A stretch of 64,000 nucleotides of DNA from DATFKA01 sp042095835. GTDB taxonomy: Bacteria; Bacteroidota; Bacteroidia; Chitinophagales; Saprospiraceae. Below the pieces are notes generated by a model. That model saw nothing but the letters and a program-made list of their open reading frames with translations, searched no databases and was not told the origin of the DNA. The stretch lies in NCBI GenBank assembly GCA_042095835.1, contig JBELML010000002.1:46879-110878 (forward strand), written 5' to 3'. A program made the position numbers and the translations under genes. Positions 29,919-37,829 of the stretch are shown here, one piece after another. How positions within the stretch are numbered: the first letter of the stretch is position 1; each line of letters begins with the position of its first letter.

Positions 29919-31205
29919 ATGAGAAATAAAATTATAATTATCCTTTTAGCGCTGGCGGTATCTTTTAGCACTAAAGCACAAGTAGGAAAATCCTCCAAGG
30001 GTACCTTCGCTCTTACCAACGCCACCATCGAAACCGTTACGCGCGGCACGATTGAAAATGGCACTTTAGTGATCAGCGACGGTAAAATAGCGGCCTTAGG
30101 TGCAAATGTAAATGTACCTGCTGGTGCAACCACCATTGACTGTAGCGGACACACCATTTATCCAGGAATGATCGATGCAGGTACGCGTCTTGGCTTATCT
30201 GAAGTAAGCGCGGTTTCCCTAACGAATGACTTCAACGAAATCGGTGATGTCAAACCACATATGCAAGCACTTACGGCCGTCAACCCCAACAGTGTTGCGA
30301 TTCCAGTTACGCGCGTAAGTGGCGTGACTACAGTGGTAGCTGCACCAGCTGGTGGTCTTATTCCGGGTACTGCTGCTTTGATCAATCTAGTAGGTTATAC
30401 TCCAGATCAAATGTATGCTGGCTACAAGGCAGTAGTGATGAATTTTCCCAATTCTCGTAGAAGAGGCCGCCGCGATAGTCGCTCAGAAGAGGACATCAAA
30501 AAGGCGTATGAGAAAAGCATGAAAAACGTCAATAAACTTTGGGATCAAATCGAACTCTTCGCTAAAACCAAGTCGGCTGATGCCAATACCAAGTACAATC
30601 CAGCCCTAGAAGCTATGGTACCAGTGATTGATGGAGAAATGGATTTACTGATTGAGGTCAATAGTAAAGATGCTATCCTGAATGCTTTGAAATGGATCAA
30701 AGAAAAAGGATTAGAAAATGCTATCCTGACGGGTGTTTCAGAAGGTTGGCGAGTAGCAGAAGAAATTGCTGAAGCAGGTGTTCCCGTGATTACAGGTCCT
30801 GTACAAAGCACACCTACGCGCTCTTCTGATCGCTACGATCGCCCTTATGCTAATGCAGGTGCTATGCACAACGCGGGCGTAAAGGTGGCTCTCCGCACTG
30901 CCGATACCGAGAACGTACGTAATTTGCCTTTCCACGCTGGATTCGCAGCGGCTTATGGAATGGGCAAAAAAGCGGCCTTAGAAGCCGTGACTATTGTACC
31001 TGCTCAAATCATGGGTGTATCTGACGAAATTGGTTCACTGGAAGTTGGGAAAGTGGCCAACTTGTTTGTATCCGATGGTGATCCTTTCGAAACGAAAACA
31101 CTGATCAAACACGTTTTCATCGATGGATATCAGATTGCCATTGATAGTCGCCATATCCAATTGTATAATGAATTTCTAGAGCGCTCACCAGGCGTCAAAA
31201 AATAG
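29919..31205 (+). CDS. Amidohydrolase-family paralogue 3, metal site lost
   Basis: A 428-residue exported protein with signal peptide (ending TKAQ) and clear amidohydrolase sandwich and C-terminal motifs (LVISDGKIAALGANV, IGSLEVGKVANLFVSDGDP). In place of HxH it has G88-T-R90, and the strand 5 and 6 His are missing too (EVNSKDA, LTGVSEGW), so it should not bind the usual two metals. A basic patch RRRGRRDSRSEED lies near residue 180. Last gene of the operon, followed by a strong terminator. Probably a non-catalytic partner of paralogue 2; this is inference. Confidence 0.85.
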   Translation: MRNKIIIILLALAVSFSTKAQVGKSSKGTFALTNATIETVTRGTIENGTLVISDGKIAALGANVNVPAGATTIDCSGHTIYPGMIDAGTRLGLSEVSAVSLTNDFNEIGDVKPHMQALTAVNPNSVAIPVTRVSGVTTVVAAPAGGLIPGTAALINLVGYTPDQMYAGYKAVVMNFPNSRRRGRRDSRSEEDIKKAYEKSMKNVNKLWDQIELFAKTKSADANTKYNPALEAMVPVIDGEMDLLIEVNSKDAILNALKWIKEKGLENAILTGVSEGWRVAEEIAEAGVPVITGPVQSTPTRSSDRYDRPYANAGAMHNAGVKVALRTADTENVRNLPFHAGFAAAYGMGKKAALEAVTIVPAQIMGVSDEIGSLEVGKVANLFVSDGDPFETKTLIKHVFIDGYQIAIDSRHIQLYNEFLERSPGVKK

Positions 31206-31231
31206 AATAAGAAGTATTAAGGTATGCTTCC

Positions 31232-31284
31232 TTGAGGTTTATCAAGCTCCAAAAAGTCTTGATAAACCTCAATCTTTTTTTTTA
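31232..31284 (+). terminator. Strong rho-independent terminator of amidohydrolase operon
   Basis: A perfect 15-bp stem (arms 31232-31246 and 31258-31272, 11-nt loop) is followed by TC and a run of T. It lies 26 bases past the stop of paralogue 3. Confidence 0.95.
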
Positions 31285-31361
31285 TAAGGTCTCCATACGC
31301 ACATCACTATTTATCTACCGTACCTTTAACGTAGGTAGACATCACCACCTCTCCAAACCAC

Positions 31362-31475
31362 TACATCACTACATCACTACATCACTACATCACTACATCA
31401 CCACATCACTACATCTTCCATATCACCACATCACTATATCCCCACATCACTACATGTCATATCCCCATATCCCCA
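31362..31475. repeat. Octamer tandem repeat array (TACATCAC)
   Basis: Five perfect units of TACATCAC run from 31362 to 31401, then the pattern decays (CACATCAC, TACATCTT, ATCACCAC, ATATCCCC) to about 31475. It fills the 300-bp gap between the amidohydrolase terminator and the idi2-type gene; a 78-residue ORF over it is a repeat artefact. Similar short-period arrays occur at 42.0-42.3 and 53.6-53.9 kb with other words. Confidence 0.9.
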
Positions 31476-31586
31476 AAAGCCTTAAACCTTCTGCACTACT
31501 CATTGTTTTGCATCCACAAGGAGGTCAACTAGTCCATATTACGGCACAAGTCGTCCGACCATTAGCAAAATCCTTAATTTTGTAGC

Positions 31587-32636
31587 ATGCAAGAATCTAT
31601 CCATCAAGTGCCGACTGTAGAAGATCACGATCCAAATGCCGAACAGCGCAAGCAAGATCACATCGAATTGGCTTTCCAATCTCAGGTTTTGAGCCAATCT
31701 TTGGATCAGCGCTTTTATTATGAGCCTATGCTTGCGGCGCATCCCAAGCCTGGTAGTTTTCCAAAACAAGACTTCTTGGGTTTCAGCTTTGATGTACCAT
31801 TATGGGTATCAAGTATGACAGGTGGCACGCAAATGGCCAATACGATCAACCAAAATTTGGCGAAAGCTTGCGGAGAATTTGGCTTTGGTATGGGTTTGGG
31901 TTCTTGTCGTTCTTTGCTCACTTCGGATGAATACCTGCCTGATTTCCAGGTAAAAAAATTCATGCCTCACCAGCCCTTATTTGCCAATTTAGGTATTGCC
32001 CAATTGGAGCAACTCTTGAAAGTAGGCAACTATGATGCGATACCTGAGCTACTCACAAAGTTGGAGGCTGACGGTCTGATCATCCACGTCAACCCCATGC
32101 AAGAGGCAATGCAACCGGAGGGTGACATTTTCGAAAAATCACCGCTCGAAACGATCAAGGCATTACTAGACATCTACAAGTTTCCAATGATCGTGAAAGA
32201 GGTGGGCCAGGGTTTTGGTTACGAAAGCCTGAAAGCACTATTAGAGCTTCCACTTGCTGCGGTAGACTTCGCAGCTAGCGGAGGAACAAATTTCGCCCTA
32301 CTAGAACTTTTGCGTAGTGAACAAGAGAAGCTAGACACCTTCCGTGGTTTCACCCATATTGGACATAGTGCAGAAGAGATGGTAGAGATGGCGAATGATT
32401 TACAAAAGAAAATGGCCAATCGTATACAGGTAGAGCACATGATTATTTCAGGAGGTATAAAAACCTTTCTTGATGGATTCTACCTGATCAATAAGATTCA
32501 TTTTAAGGCAGTTTATGGGCAGGCATCTGCTTTCTTAAAACATGCACAAGGCAATTATGCCGACCTTCAGCACTACGTCGCTAGTCAAGTAAAAGGGCTA
32601 GAGCTGGCGAATGCTTTTTTAAAAATCAAAGCGTAA
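31587..32636 (+). CDS. fni: Type 2 isopentenyl-diphosphate delta-isomerase
   Basis: A 349-residue cytoplasmic FMN enzyme that interconverts isopentenyl and dimethylallyl diphosphate. The family motifs are visible: VSSMTGGTQMANTINQNLA and GFGMGLGSCRSLL near the N-terminal half, LIIHVNPMQEAMQPEGD (with the conserved Gln/Glu), IVKEVGQGFG, and AASGGTNFALLE for FMN phosphate binding. It is first in a plus-strand run with HMG-CoA reductase (5 nt apart) and a GHMP kinase, giving three mevalonate-route genes together. Confidence 0.95.
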   Translation: MQESIHQVPTVEDHDPNAEQRKQDHIELAFQSQVLSQSLDQRFYYEPMLAAHPKPGSFPKQDFLGFSFDVPLWVSSMTGGTQMANTINQNLAKACGEFGFGMGLGSCRSLLTSDEYLPDFQVKKFMPHQPLFANLGIAQLEQLLKVGNYDAIPELLTKLEADGLIIHVNPMQEAMQPEGDIFEKSPLETIKALLDIYKFPMIVKEVGQGFGYESLKALLELPLAAVDFAASGGTNFALLELLRSEQEKLDTFRGFTHIGHSAEEMVEMANDLQKKMANRIQVEHMIISGGIKTFLDGFYLINKIHFKAVYGQASAFLKHAQGNYADLQHYVASQVKGLELANAFLKIKA

Positions 32637-32641
32637 TTTAA

Positions 32642-33961
32642 ATGCATAGCAAAATCGTCTCCGGTTTTTCTAAGAAAAATAAGGACCAGAAGATCAATTG
32701 GCTAGCAGAGCACTATTTCGAGAATAGTACAGATCTTAGGCAGGAGTTTCAACAATTTCAGCATCCCAATCAGGAGCAGCAGAAAGTTTTTGATGGTTTT
32801 AGCGAAAATACGATCAGCAACTTTATCCTTCCTTATGGTGTAGCACCCAACTTTCTCATCAATGGCCAGACCTACGCCGTACCGATGGTGATTGAGGAGA
32901 GTTCGGTAGTAGCCGCCGCCTCTAGTGCCGCAAAATTCTGGTTAAACAAAGGAGGCTTTTCTACGAAGGTGCTTTCTACTACCAAACTTGGCCAGCTACA
33001 CTTTTCCTGGGACGGTCCTAGCCATTTATTAGAAGACCATCTGGAAAAAATAAAAACTCGCATGATCAGCGATGCCCAACCTATCACCGCCAATATGGAG
33101 CGCCGAGGTGGAGGCATTCGGGCTATTGAATTATTAAACTTCACAGAGGAAGAAGCTCATTATTACCAGTTTAGAGTAGGCTTTGAAACCTGTGACTCTA
33201 TGGGAGCCAATTTCATCAATTCGGTACTAGAATCCTTTGGTAGCTCCTTGAAGCAATACATTGGTGAACAGGAAAACTGGCAGCAGTACAGCATTGAAGT
33301 CATCATGGCCATCCTTTCTAATTACACTCCAGAATGCGTGGTGAGGGCAAAAGTAAGCTGTCCTGTTGAGGAACTAGCGAATGCTTGTGAGGAACTAGAT
33401 GGAGCAGCATTTGCTGAGAAATTTGCCAAGGCCGTTCGTATTGCTCATATAGATCCTTATCGGGCTACTACGCATAATAAAGGAATTTTCAATGGTATTG
33501 ATGCCGTCGTATTAGCCACAGGCAATGACTTTAGGGCCATTGAAGCAGGTGGGCATACCTATGCTGCCCGCGATGGTCAGTACCGTAGCCTAAGTCACTG
33601 CACTGTAGAGGACGGCCACTTTAATTTCTGGCTAGATATTCCTCTAGCTATCGGCACTGTTGGCGGCCTGACCAAACTACATCCACTGGCCAAGCGGTCC
33701 CTAGAAATGCTTGGAAGACCTAGCGCAGAGGAATTGATGCAGATCATTGCGGCTACGGGTTTGGCACAAAACTTTGCAGCCCTGCGCTCTTTAGTCACTA
33801 CGGGTATTCAAAAAGGTCATATGAAGATGCACCTCATGAACATCCTCAACTTTTTAAAAGCCACAGACCAAGAGGCAGTAGCTATACAAGAGCATTTTTC
33901 TGACAAAGCCATCAGCTATAATGGAATAAGAACATTTTTAGAAGATATTCGCAGGCCCTAA
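32642..33961 (+). CDS. mvaA: Hydroxymethylglutaryl-CoA reductase, class II-like
   Basis: A 439-residue cytoplasmic reductase converting HMG-CoA to mevalonate (or the reverse). Length and motifs fit the class II 'degradative-type' group: VPMVIEESSVVAAASSAAKFW (catalytic Glu), ATGNDFRAIEAGGHTYAARDGQY (catalytic region with Asp), IGTVGGLTKLHPLAKRSLEML and KGHMKMHL with the C-terminal His. There are no membrane helices. Despite the family name, the clustering with IPP isomerase and a GHMP kinase argues for biosynthesis. Confidence 0.95.
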   Translation: MHSKIVSGFSKKNKDQKINWLAEHYFENSTDLRQEFQQFQHPNQEQQKVFDGFSENTISNFILPYGVAPNFLINGQTYAVPMVIEESSVVAAASSAAKFWLNKGGFSTKVLSTTKLGQLHFSWDGPSHLLEDHLEKIKTRMISDAQPITANMERRGGGIRAIELLNFTEEEAHYYQFRVGFETCDSMGANFINSVLESFGSSLKQYIGEQENWQQYSIEVIMAILSNYTPECVVRAKVSCPVEELANACEELDGAAFAEKFAKAVRIAHIDPYRATTHNKGIFNGIDAVVLATGNDFRAIEAGGHTYAARDGQYRSLSHCTVEDGHFNFWLDIPLAIGTVGGLTKLHPLAKRSLEMLGRPSAEELMQIIAATGLAQNFAALRSLVTTGIQKGHMKMHLMNILNFLKATDQEAVAIQEHFSDKAISYNGIRTFLEDIRRP

Positions 33962-34010
33962 TGAACCAGCTTTGGCTTTATTTTTATACACGCATTGATA
34001 CATTCATCCA

Positions 34011-34973
34011 TTGAGGCATTCAATTAAAAAAAATGGGAAACTCCTACTCACAGGTGAGTACTTTGTGCTCGATGGGGCTTTGGCTCTAGCGGTACCTACC
34101 CAATTCGGCCAGTCTTTTCTATTCGAGAGTGACGCAGAAGATTCAGGCACTGCCTTTGTATGGAAAAGTTTGAATAAGCAAGAGGACAGATGGTTTAAAG
34201 GCTTTTATCATAAAGAAGATTTAAGCTTTCTAAATAGTTTTAATGATCCGGTAGGTATGCGGTTATTTGAGATTTTCTCGACTATACGAAAGATGAATCC
34301 TGAGTTTAAAGGTTTCGCTACTCTAAAGGAGATCACTAGCCGCTTAGAATTCCCTAGGGAGTGGGGCTTGGGTACGAGTTCTACCCTGATTGCAGCCTTA
34401 GCAGAGTGGGCCAATGTATCCGCTTATGATTTGCTTCAAAAGACTTTTGGTGGATCAGGTTATGACTTGGCTTGTGCCAATTCGAATGGGCCCATTCTCT
34501 ATCAAATTCGACCTACTGATGCCCGTACTGATTCCACCGAGGGTCATTATGTAGAAGTACCGTATCGCCCTCCATTTCATGAACACTTGTATTTTGTTTA
34601 TTTGGGTAAAAAACAAAATAGTAGAGAAGGTATTCAACGATTCAGAGCGCAGGGCAAGGCACCTGAAAATCTACTAAAGGACATCAACCAACTAAGCCTG
34701 GCTTGGCTACAAGCAGGAGATTTGAATACTTTAGAAAAAGTCATTCTACAGCACGAGTCCATCGTAGCCAGCTATTTGAATATAGAAAAAGTACAAGACC
34801 TTTATTTTAAAGATTATTGGGGTCTAATTAAATCATTAGGCGCTTGGGGTGGCGACTTTGTAATGGCGACTAGTGATAAAAATGCCCCCGAAACGAAGGC
34901 CTATTTTCAAAAAAAGGGCTTTAACACCATTTTTTCTTATCAAGAATTGATCTTGGCACAACCCAATTCCTAA
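34011..34973 (+). CDS. GYDIA-type GHMP kinase (mevalonate-route kinase-like)
   Basis: A 320-residue GHMP-superfamily kinase. Motif 1 appears as GKLLLTGEYFVLDGALALAV, the ATP loop as EWGLGTSSTLIAALAEW, and the family tag as GSGYDLACA. Bacteroidota carry this protein beside mevalonate genes; it probably phosphorylates mevalonate or phosphomevalonate, but which one is not decided by sequence. Translation seems to start at TTG (34011), since no in-frame ATG precedes the conserved GKLLLTGEY motif. It follows HMG-CoA reductase by 49 nt. A dispersed palindromic repeat lies right after it. Confidence 0.85.
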   Translation: MRHSIKKNGKLLLTGEYFVLDGALALAVPTQFGQSFLFESDAEDSGTAFVWKSLNKQEDRWFKGFYHKEDLSFLNSFNDPVGMRLFEIFSTIRKMNPEFKGFATLKEITSRLEFPREWGLGTSSTLIAALAEWANVSAYDLLQKTFGGSGYDLACANSNGPILYQIRPTDARTDSTEGHYVEVPYRPPFHEHLYFVYLGKKQNSREGIQRFRAQGKAPENLLKDINQLSLAWLQAGDLNTLEKVILQHESIVASYLNIEKVQDLYFKDYWGLIKSLGAWGGDFVMATSDKNAPETKAYFQKKGFNTIFSYQELILAQPNS

Positions 34974-34996
34974 TAAAGCGTTATTTTTACATAATC

Positions 34997-35161
34997 TAAA
35001 TAACAGCCAAAAAATAACTTTTCGATTTTGATGGAATCTTTTGCACCAATACCGCGTTAAAAAGCCTCGCTGATGCCTTGCATCATCTACGTTTTTTGCC
35101 TTGCCTTGGCACAAAATTTTCTCGATCAAAATGCGAGACTTATTCTTTGTCCGTTACTTAA
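34997..35161. repeat. Dispersed palindromic repeat, copy 1
   Basis: About 165 bases. The left end (TAAATAACAGCCAAAAAATA) and the reverse complement of the right end (TAAGTAACGGACAAAGAATA) match at most positions, and the similarity runs on through ATTTTGAT, so the ends form an imperfect inverted repeat. The centre also folds (GATGC CTT GCATC). No ORF. It matches copy 2 at 40366 and the truncated copy 3 at 63939. Here it sits between the GHMP kinase and nfu. Confidence 0.85.
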
Positions 35162-35212
35162 TAAAAATTCCCGAGCAGGATATCACTGCTTTTAAACGAA
35201 TAAAAAATCACT

Positions 35213-35827
35213 ATGGAAAATACGGTAACGAAAAGTCCCGTAATGCTATATACCGAGCAAACGCCTAATCCGGAGTCGCTCAAATTTGTCACCAACCGTA
35301 TGTTGTACAAGGGTACTGCGGATTTCAGAGAAGAGGAATTGGCCAGAGAATGGTCTCCACTTGGATCAGCACTTTTTGATCTGCCTTTTGTAAAAGGCGT
35401 TTACATCAGCAACAACTTCGTGACCATTACCAAGGAGTTCAACTATGCCTGGGAAGATATCATGCTCAAGTTGAAAGACTTTATCAAAAACTATATCAGC
35501 GAAGAAAAGACCATCATCAGTGAAGGTTTTGACGAAGCTATGGCTGAAATCGAAGCCGCCAGAGGTGCGAGCTACGAATACTCCGCAGACGAAGCAGAGA
35601 TCGTCAAAAAAATAAAAGATTTAATCGATACCTATGTCAAACCAGCAGTAGAGAGTGACGGCGGGAATATCGAATTCAAAAGTTTCAAAGAAGGCATCGT
35701 CACCGTGATTCTACAAGGAGCATGCAGCGGCTGTCCTTCTTCAACGGTTACTTTGAAAGCGGGTATCGAAGGGATGCTCAAGCGCATGGTACCTGAAGTA
35801 AAAGAGGTCGTTTCGGAAATGGGCTAA
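35213..35827 (+). CDS. nfu: Nfu-type iron-sulfur cluster scaffold/carrier
   Basis: A 204-residue cytoplasmic protein with an N-terminal Nfu domain (TPNPESLKFVTNRMLYKGTADF, residues about 13-100) and a C-terminal NifU-like domain (about 125-204) carrying the CSGCPSS motif whose two Cys hold a 4Fe-4S cluster between two subunits. It passes clusters to target enzymes. The class with both domains is common in Bacteroidota. It converges with the MORN-caspase gene, six bases apart. It is preceded by the palindromic repeat. Confidence 0.93.
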   Translation: MENTVTKSPVMLYTEQTPNPESLKFVTNRMLYKGTADFREEELAREWSPLGSALFDLPFVKGVYISNNFVTITKEFNYAWEDIMLKLKDFIKNYISEEKTIISEGFDEAMAEIEAARGASYEYSADEAEIVKKIKDLIDTYVKPAVESDGGNIEFKSFKEGIVTVILQGACSGCPSSTVTLKAGIEGMLKRMVPEVKEVVSEMG

Positions 35828-35833
35828 AGCTCC

Positions 35834-37498
35834 TTAATCTTTTTCCCGAACCACTGATACGGGCATATCTGGATCATAGCTACCGCGCAAAACCGGCGAT
35901 TGTAGATTTCCAGTATATGCCCGTACGTTTTTGTAGACAAAATTGAACAGTTCCTGGATACTTACTATCTTATTCTGGTTCTGGTCCGCTTCTCCTTTTA
36001 ATGCTCTAATCAAAAAATGGCTAAACACGCCATGCCGCAAGCCACTTGCCTCCAAAGAGGTCTCATCAGACTTGGAAGACATAATCAAAGCCGTACTAGA
36101 CTTGGCCTCTGCTAATTGATCATAATAACTACTCAAGGTGGTGCGAGCATCTGGACTACGCATGGCAAAAAGACCACCAGAATGGCAAGCATCGGCAATA
36201 CAAATTTTAAACTTTGCCGAACTATTCTTCAAAATATTACTGACTTGCTGGTGGAAAAGTTTTTGATTTAATCCGTCATAATCAATGGGCAAAAAAGCAC
36301 CAGGCAGGCCGTGGCCCGAAAAGTAAAACAAGATCAAATCATCAGCTCCGGCTTGCCGAAATGTTTGCGTCATGGCTTCCACGATATTTTGTCGCGTAGC
36401 AGATTCATCAATCAGCAACTCAATTTGCTCATCGGGCAAAGCACCTCCTTCCGGGCTTTTTAAGAAGGCGTAAATACGATAGGCATCGTCATCGGTAAAC
36501 CGTAAGACCGGCATATGATCGTAGGAAGCAATCCCAACAATGACTGCCCATATTTTCACTTTGGGTTGTAGACTTTCAGGTTTGGGACTATTTGGGTTGA
36601 CCGCCGTAGGTTCTAAACTTTGTACATATTTCCCCTTTTCCCAATACCCACGGATAGCTCTCCCGTCTGGAAAAAATAAAGCGCCTCTCCCATCCAACTC
36701 ACCTGCTACCATATTCCCTTCGTAACGTTCTCCATTAGGGAAATAATAAACACCCGTACCATGCGGCTTGCCATTTTTAAATGGCCCCTTGAACTTGCGA
36801 CCATCTGCGCTTTGGTAAATGCCATAGCCGTTCTCACAATCGCCAGAGATGCATTGATCTTCCAATAAACTTGGATCAGGTGTACGGATTTTATCTCTAT
36901 CTGTAGCTGCGATTTGTAATTGTCCTTTTTCCCAAAAGCCAGCCTTTTTTTCTCCATTCGCTAGCTCCATCGTACCTCGCCCATCAGGAAGTCCATTCTT
37001 CCAATTTCCTCTGTAGACCGTTTGGCCTGGGTAGAAACAGATGCCGACGCCCTCTTTCTTACTATTTTTAAAATCACCGCTATACAGTGAGCCGTCAGGA
37101 TAGAGGACAATCCCATTCCCATTCTGACAATTGCCGTTAATGCAGCCAAATTTCAGTAGTTGTACCTGCCCATTATCACTAATCACCAGCTGAGGGTCTT
37201 CTTGTACGAGTACGCCTCTTCTCCAAATGCCTTTTTCTTCTTTACCATTAGGTAGACGCTGTATGCCCGCTCCGTCTGGATTCCCATAGGCCCAATAGCC
37301 AAAATACCGACTACCGTCTTGGTAGAAATAGGTACCTAAACCATGAGATTTCCCATTTTTAAACTGCCCGATATACCGCTCACCAGACGAATAGATCTGA
37401 ATGCCATTACCTGTTTTACAATCACCACTGAGGCATTGGGCAGCAGCTTGATACGTAAAAAGCAAGGATAGTAAAAAAACAAAGGTGGACTTTTTCAT
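35834..37498 (-). CDS. Secreted MORN-repeat caspase-family protein 1
   Basis: A 554-residue exported protein. After the signal peptide (ending AAAQ) come three blocks of MORN repeats (GERYIGQFKNGKSHGLGTY and similar), each block opened by a Cys pair: CLSGDC, CINGNC, CISGDC. A caspase (C14) domain starts near residue 318 (IWAVIVGIASYDHMPVLRFT) with the catalytic dyad His396 in FSGHG and Cys438 in ADACHSGG. An acidic S1 pocket cannot be judged, so the cleavage preference (Arg/Lys as in metacaspases, or Asp) is unknown. A close paralogue lies 331 bases upstream on the same strand. MORN blocks would bind lipid or protein partners. The combination in a secreted protein is unusual. Confidence 0.9.
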   Translation of the reverse strand: MKKSTFVFLLSLLFTYQAAAQCLSGDCKTGNGIQIYSSGERYIGQFKNGKSHGLGTYFYQDGSRYFGYWAYGNPDGAGIQRLPNGKEEKGIWRRGVLVQEDPQLVISDNGQVQLLKFGCINGNCQNGNGIVLYPDGSLYSGDFKNSKKEGVGICFYPGQTVYRGNWKNGLPDGRGTMELANGEKKAGFWEKGQLQIAATDRDKIRTPDPSLLEDQCISGDCENGYGIYQSADGRKFKGPFKNGKPHGTGVYYFPNGERYEGNMVAGELDGRGALFFPDGRAIRGYWEKGKYVQSLEPTAVNPNSPKPESLQPKVKIWAVIVGIASYDHMPVLRFTDDDAYRIYAFLKSPEGGALPDEQIELLIDESATRQNIVEAMTQTFRQAGADDLILFYFSGHGLPGAFLPIDYDGLNQKLFHQQVSNILKNSSAKFKICIADACHSGGLFAMRSPDARTTLSSYYDQLAEAKSSTALIMSSKSDETSLEASGLRHGVFSHFLIRALKGEADQNQNKIVSIQELFNFVYKNVRAYTGNLQSPVLRGSYDPDMPVSVVREKD

Positions 37499-37829
37499 CT
37501 GTTTAAAATTTTTGCAAATGCTTGAAAGCTAATTTTTTGCAGAAATTTTAAACATCTGCATCCGCTTCGCTTTATTCACTTAAGGATTAATGACTTTAAA
37601 GGAGTTCATGAATCTTCGATTGCGCATAATCTTTTTTAATCATCACCGATTGGTGATTTTATGATTAAATAAAATCATGCTCATTTCATCTGTAAATCGG
37701 TTTGGGTATTAATTGTAAAGTGATATAAAAAAATAGGGAAGTAATGATTTTGCAGTCTTGCATTTCAAATATCACATATAAAATAATCAAATACAAAATA
37801 ATCACCTACATAAGCCATTGTCATTTGCT
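37499..37829. other. Intergenic region between the MORN-caspase genes
   Basis: 331 AT-rich bases with no convincing ORF. A small hairpin ATCACC-GATT-GGTGAT lies near 37640. The region must hold the promoter of the downstream paralogue and the end of the upstream transcript; no TAnnTTTG box was found, and no strong T-tailed terminator. Confidence 0.4.

Noticed and set aside
31362..31475. CRISPR array at the TACATCAC repeats
   Set aside because: Octamer units have no spacers; it is a simple tandem repeat.
31575..31582. TAATTTTG as the -7 box of the IPP isomerase gene
   Set aside because: It lies four bases before the ATG and no TTG is at the right distance upstream, so a chance match is more likely.
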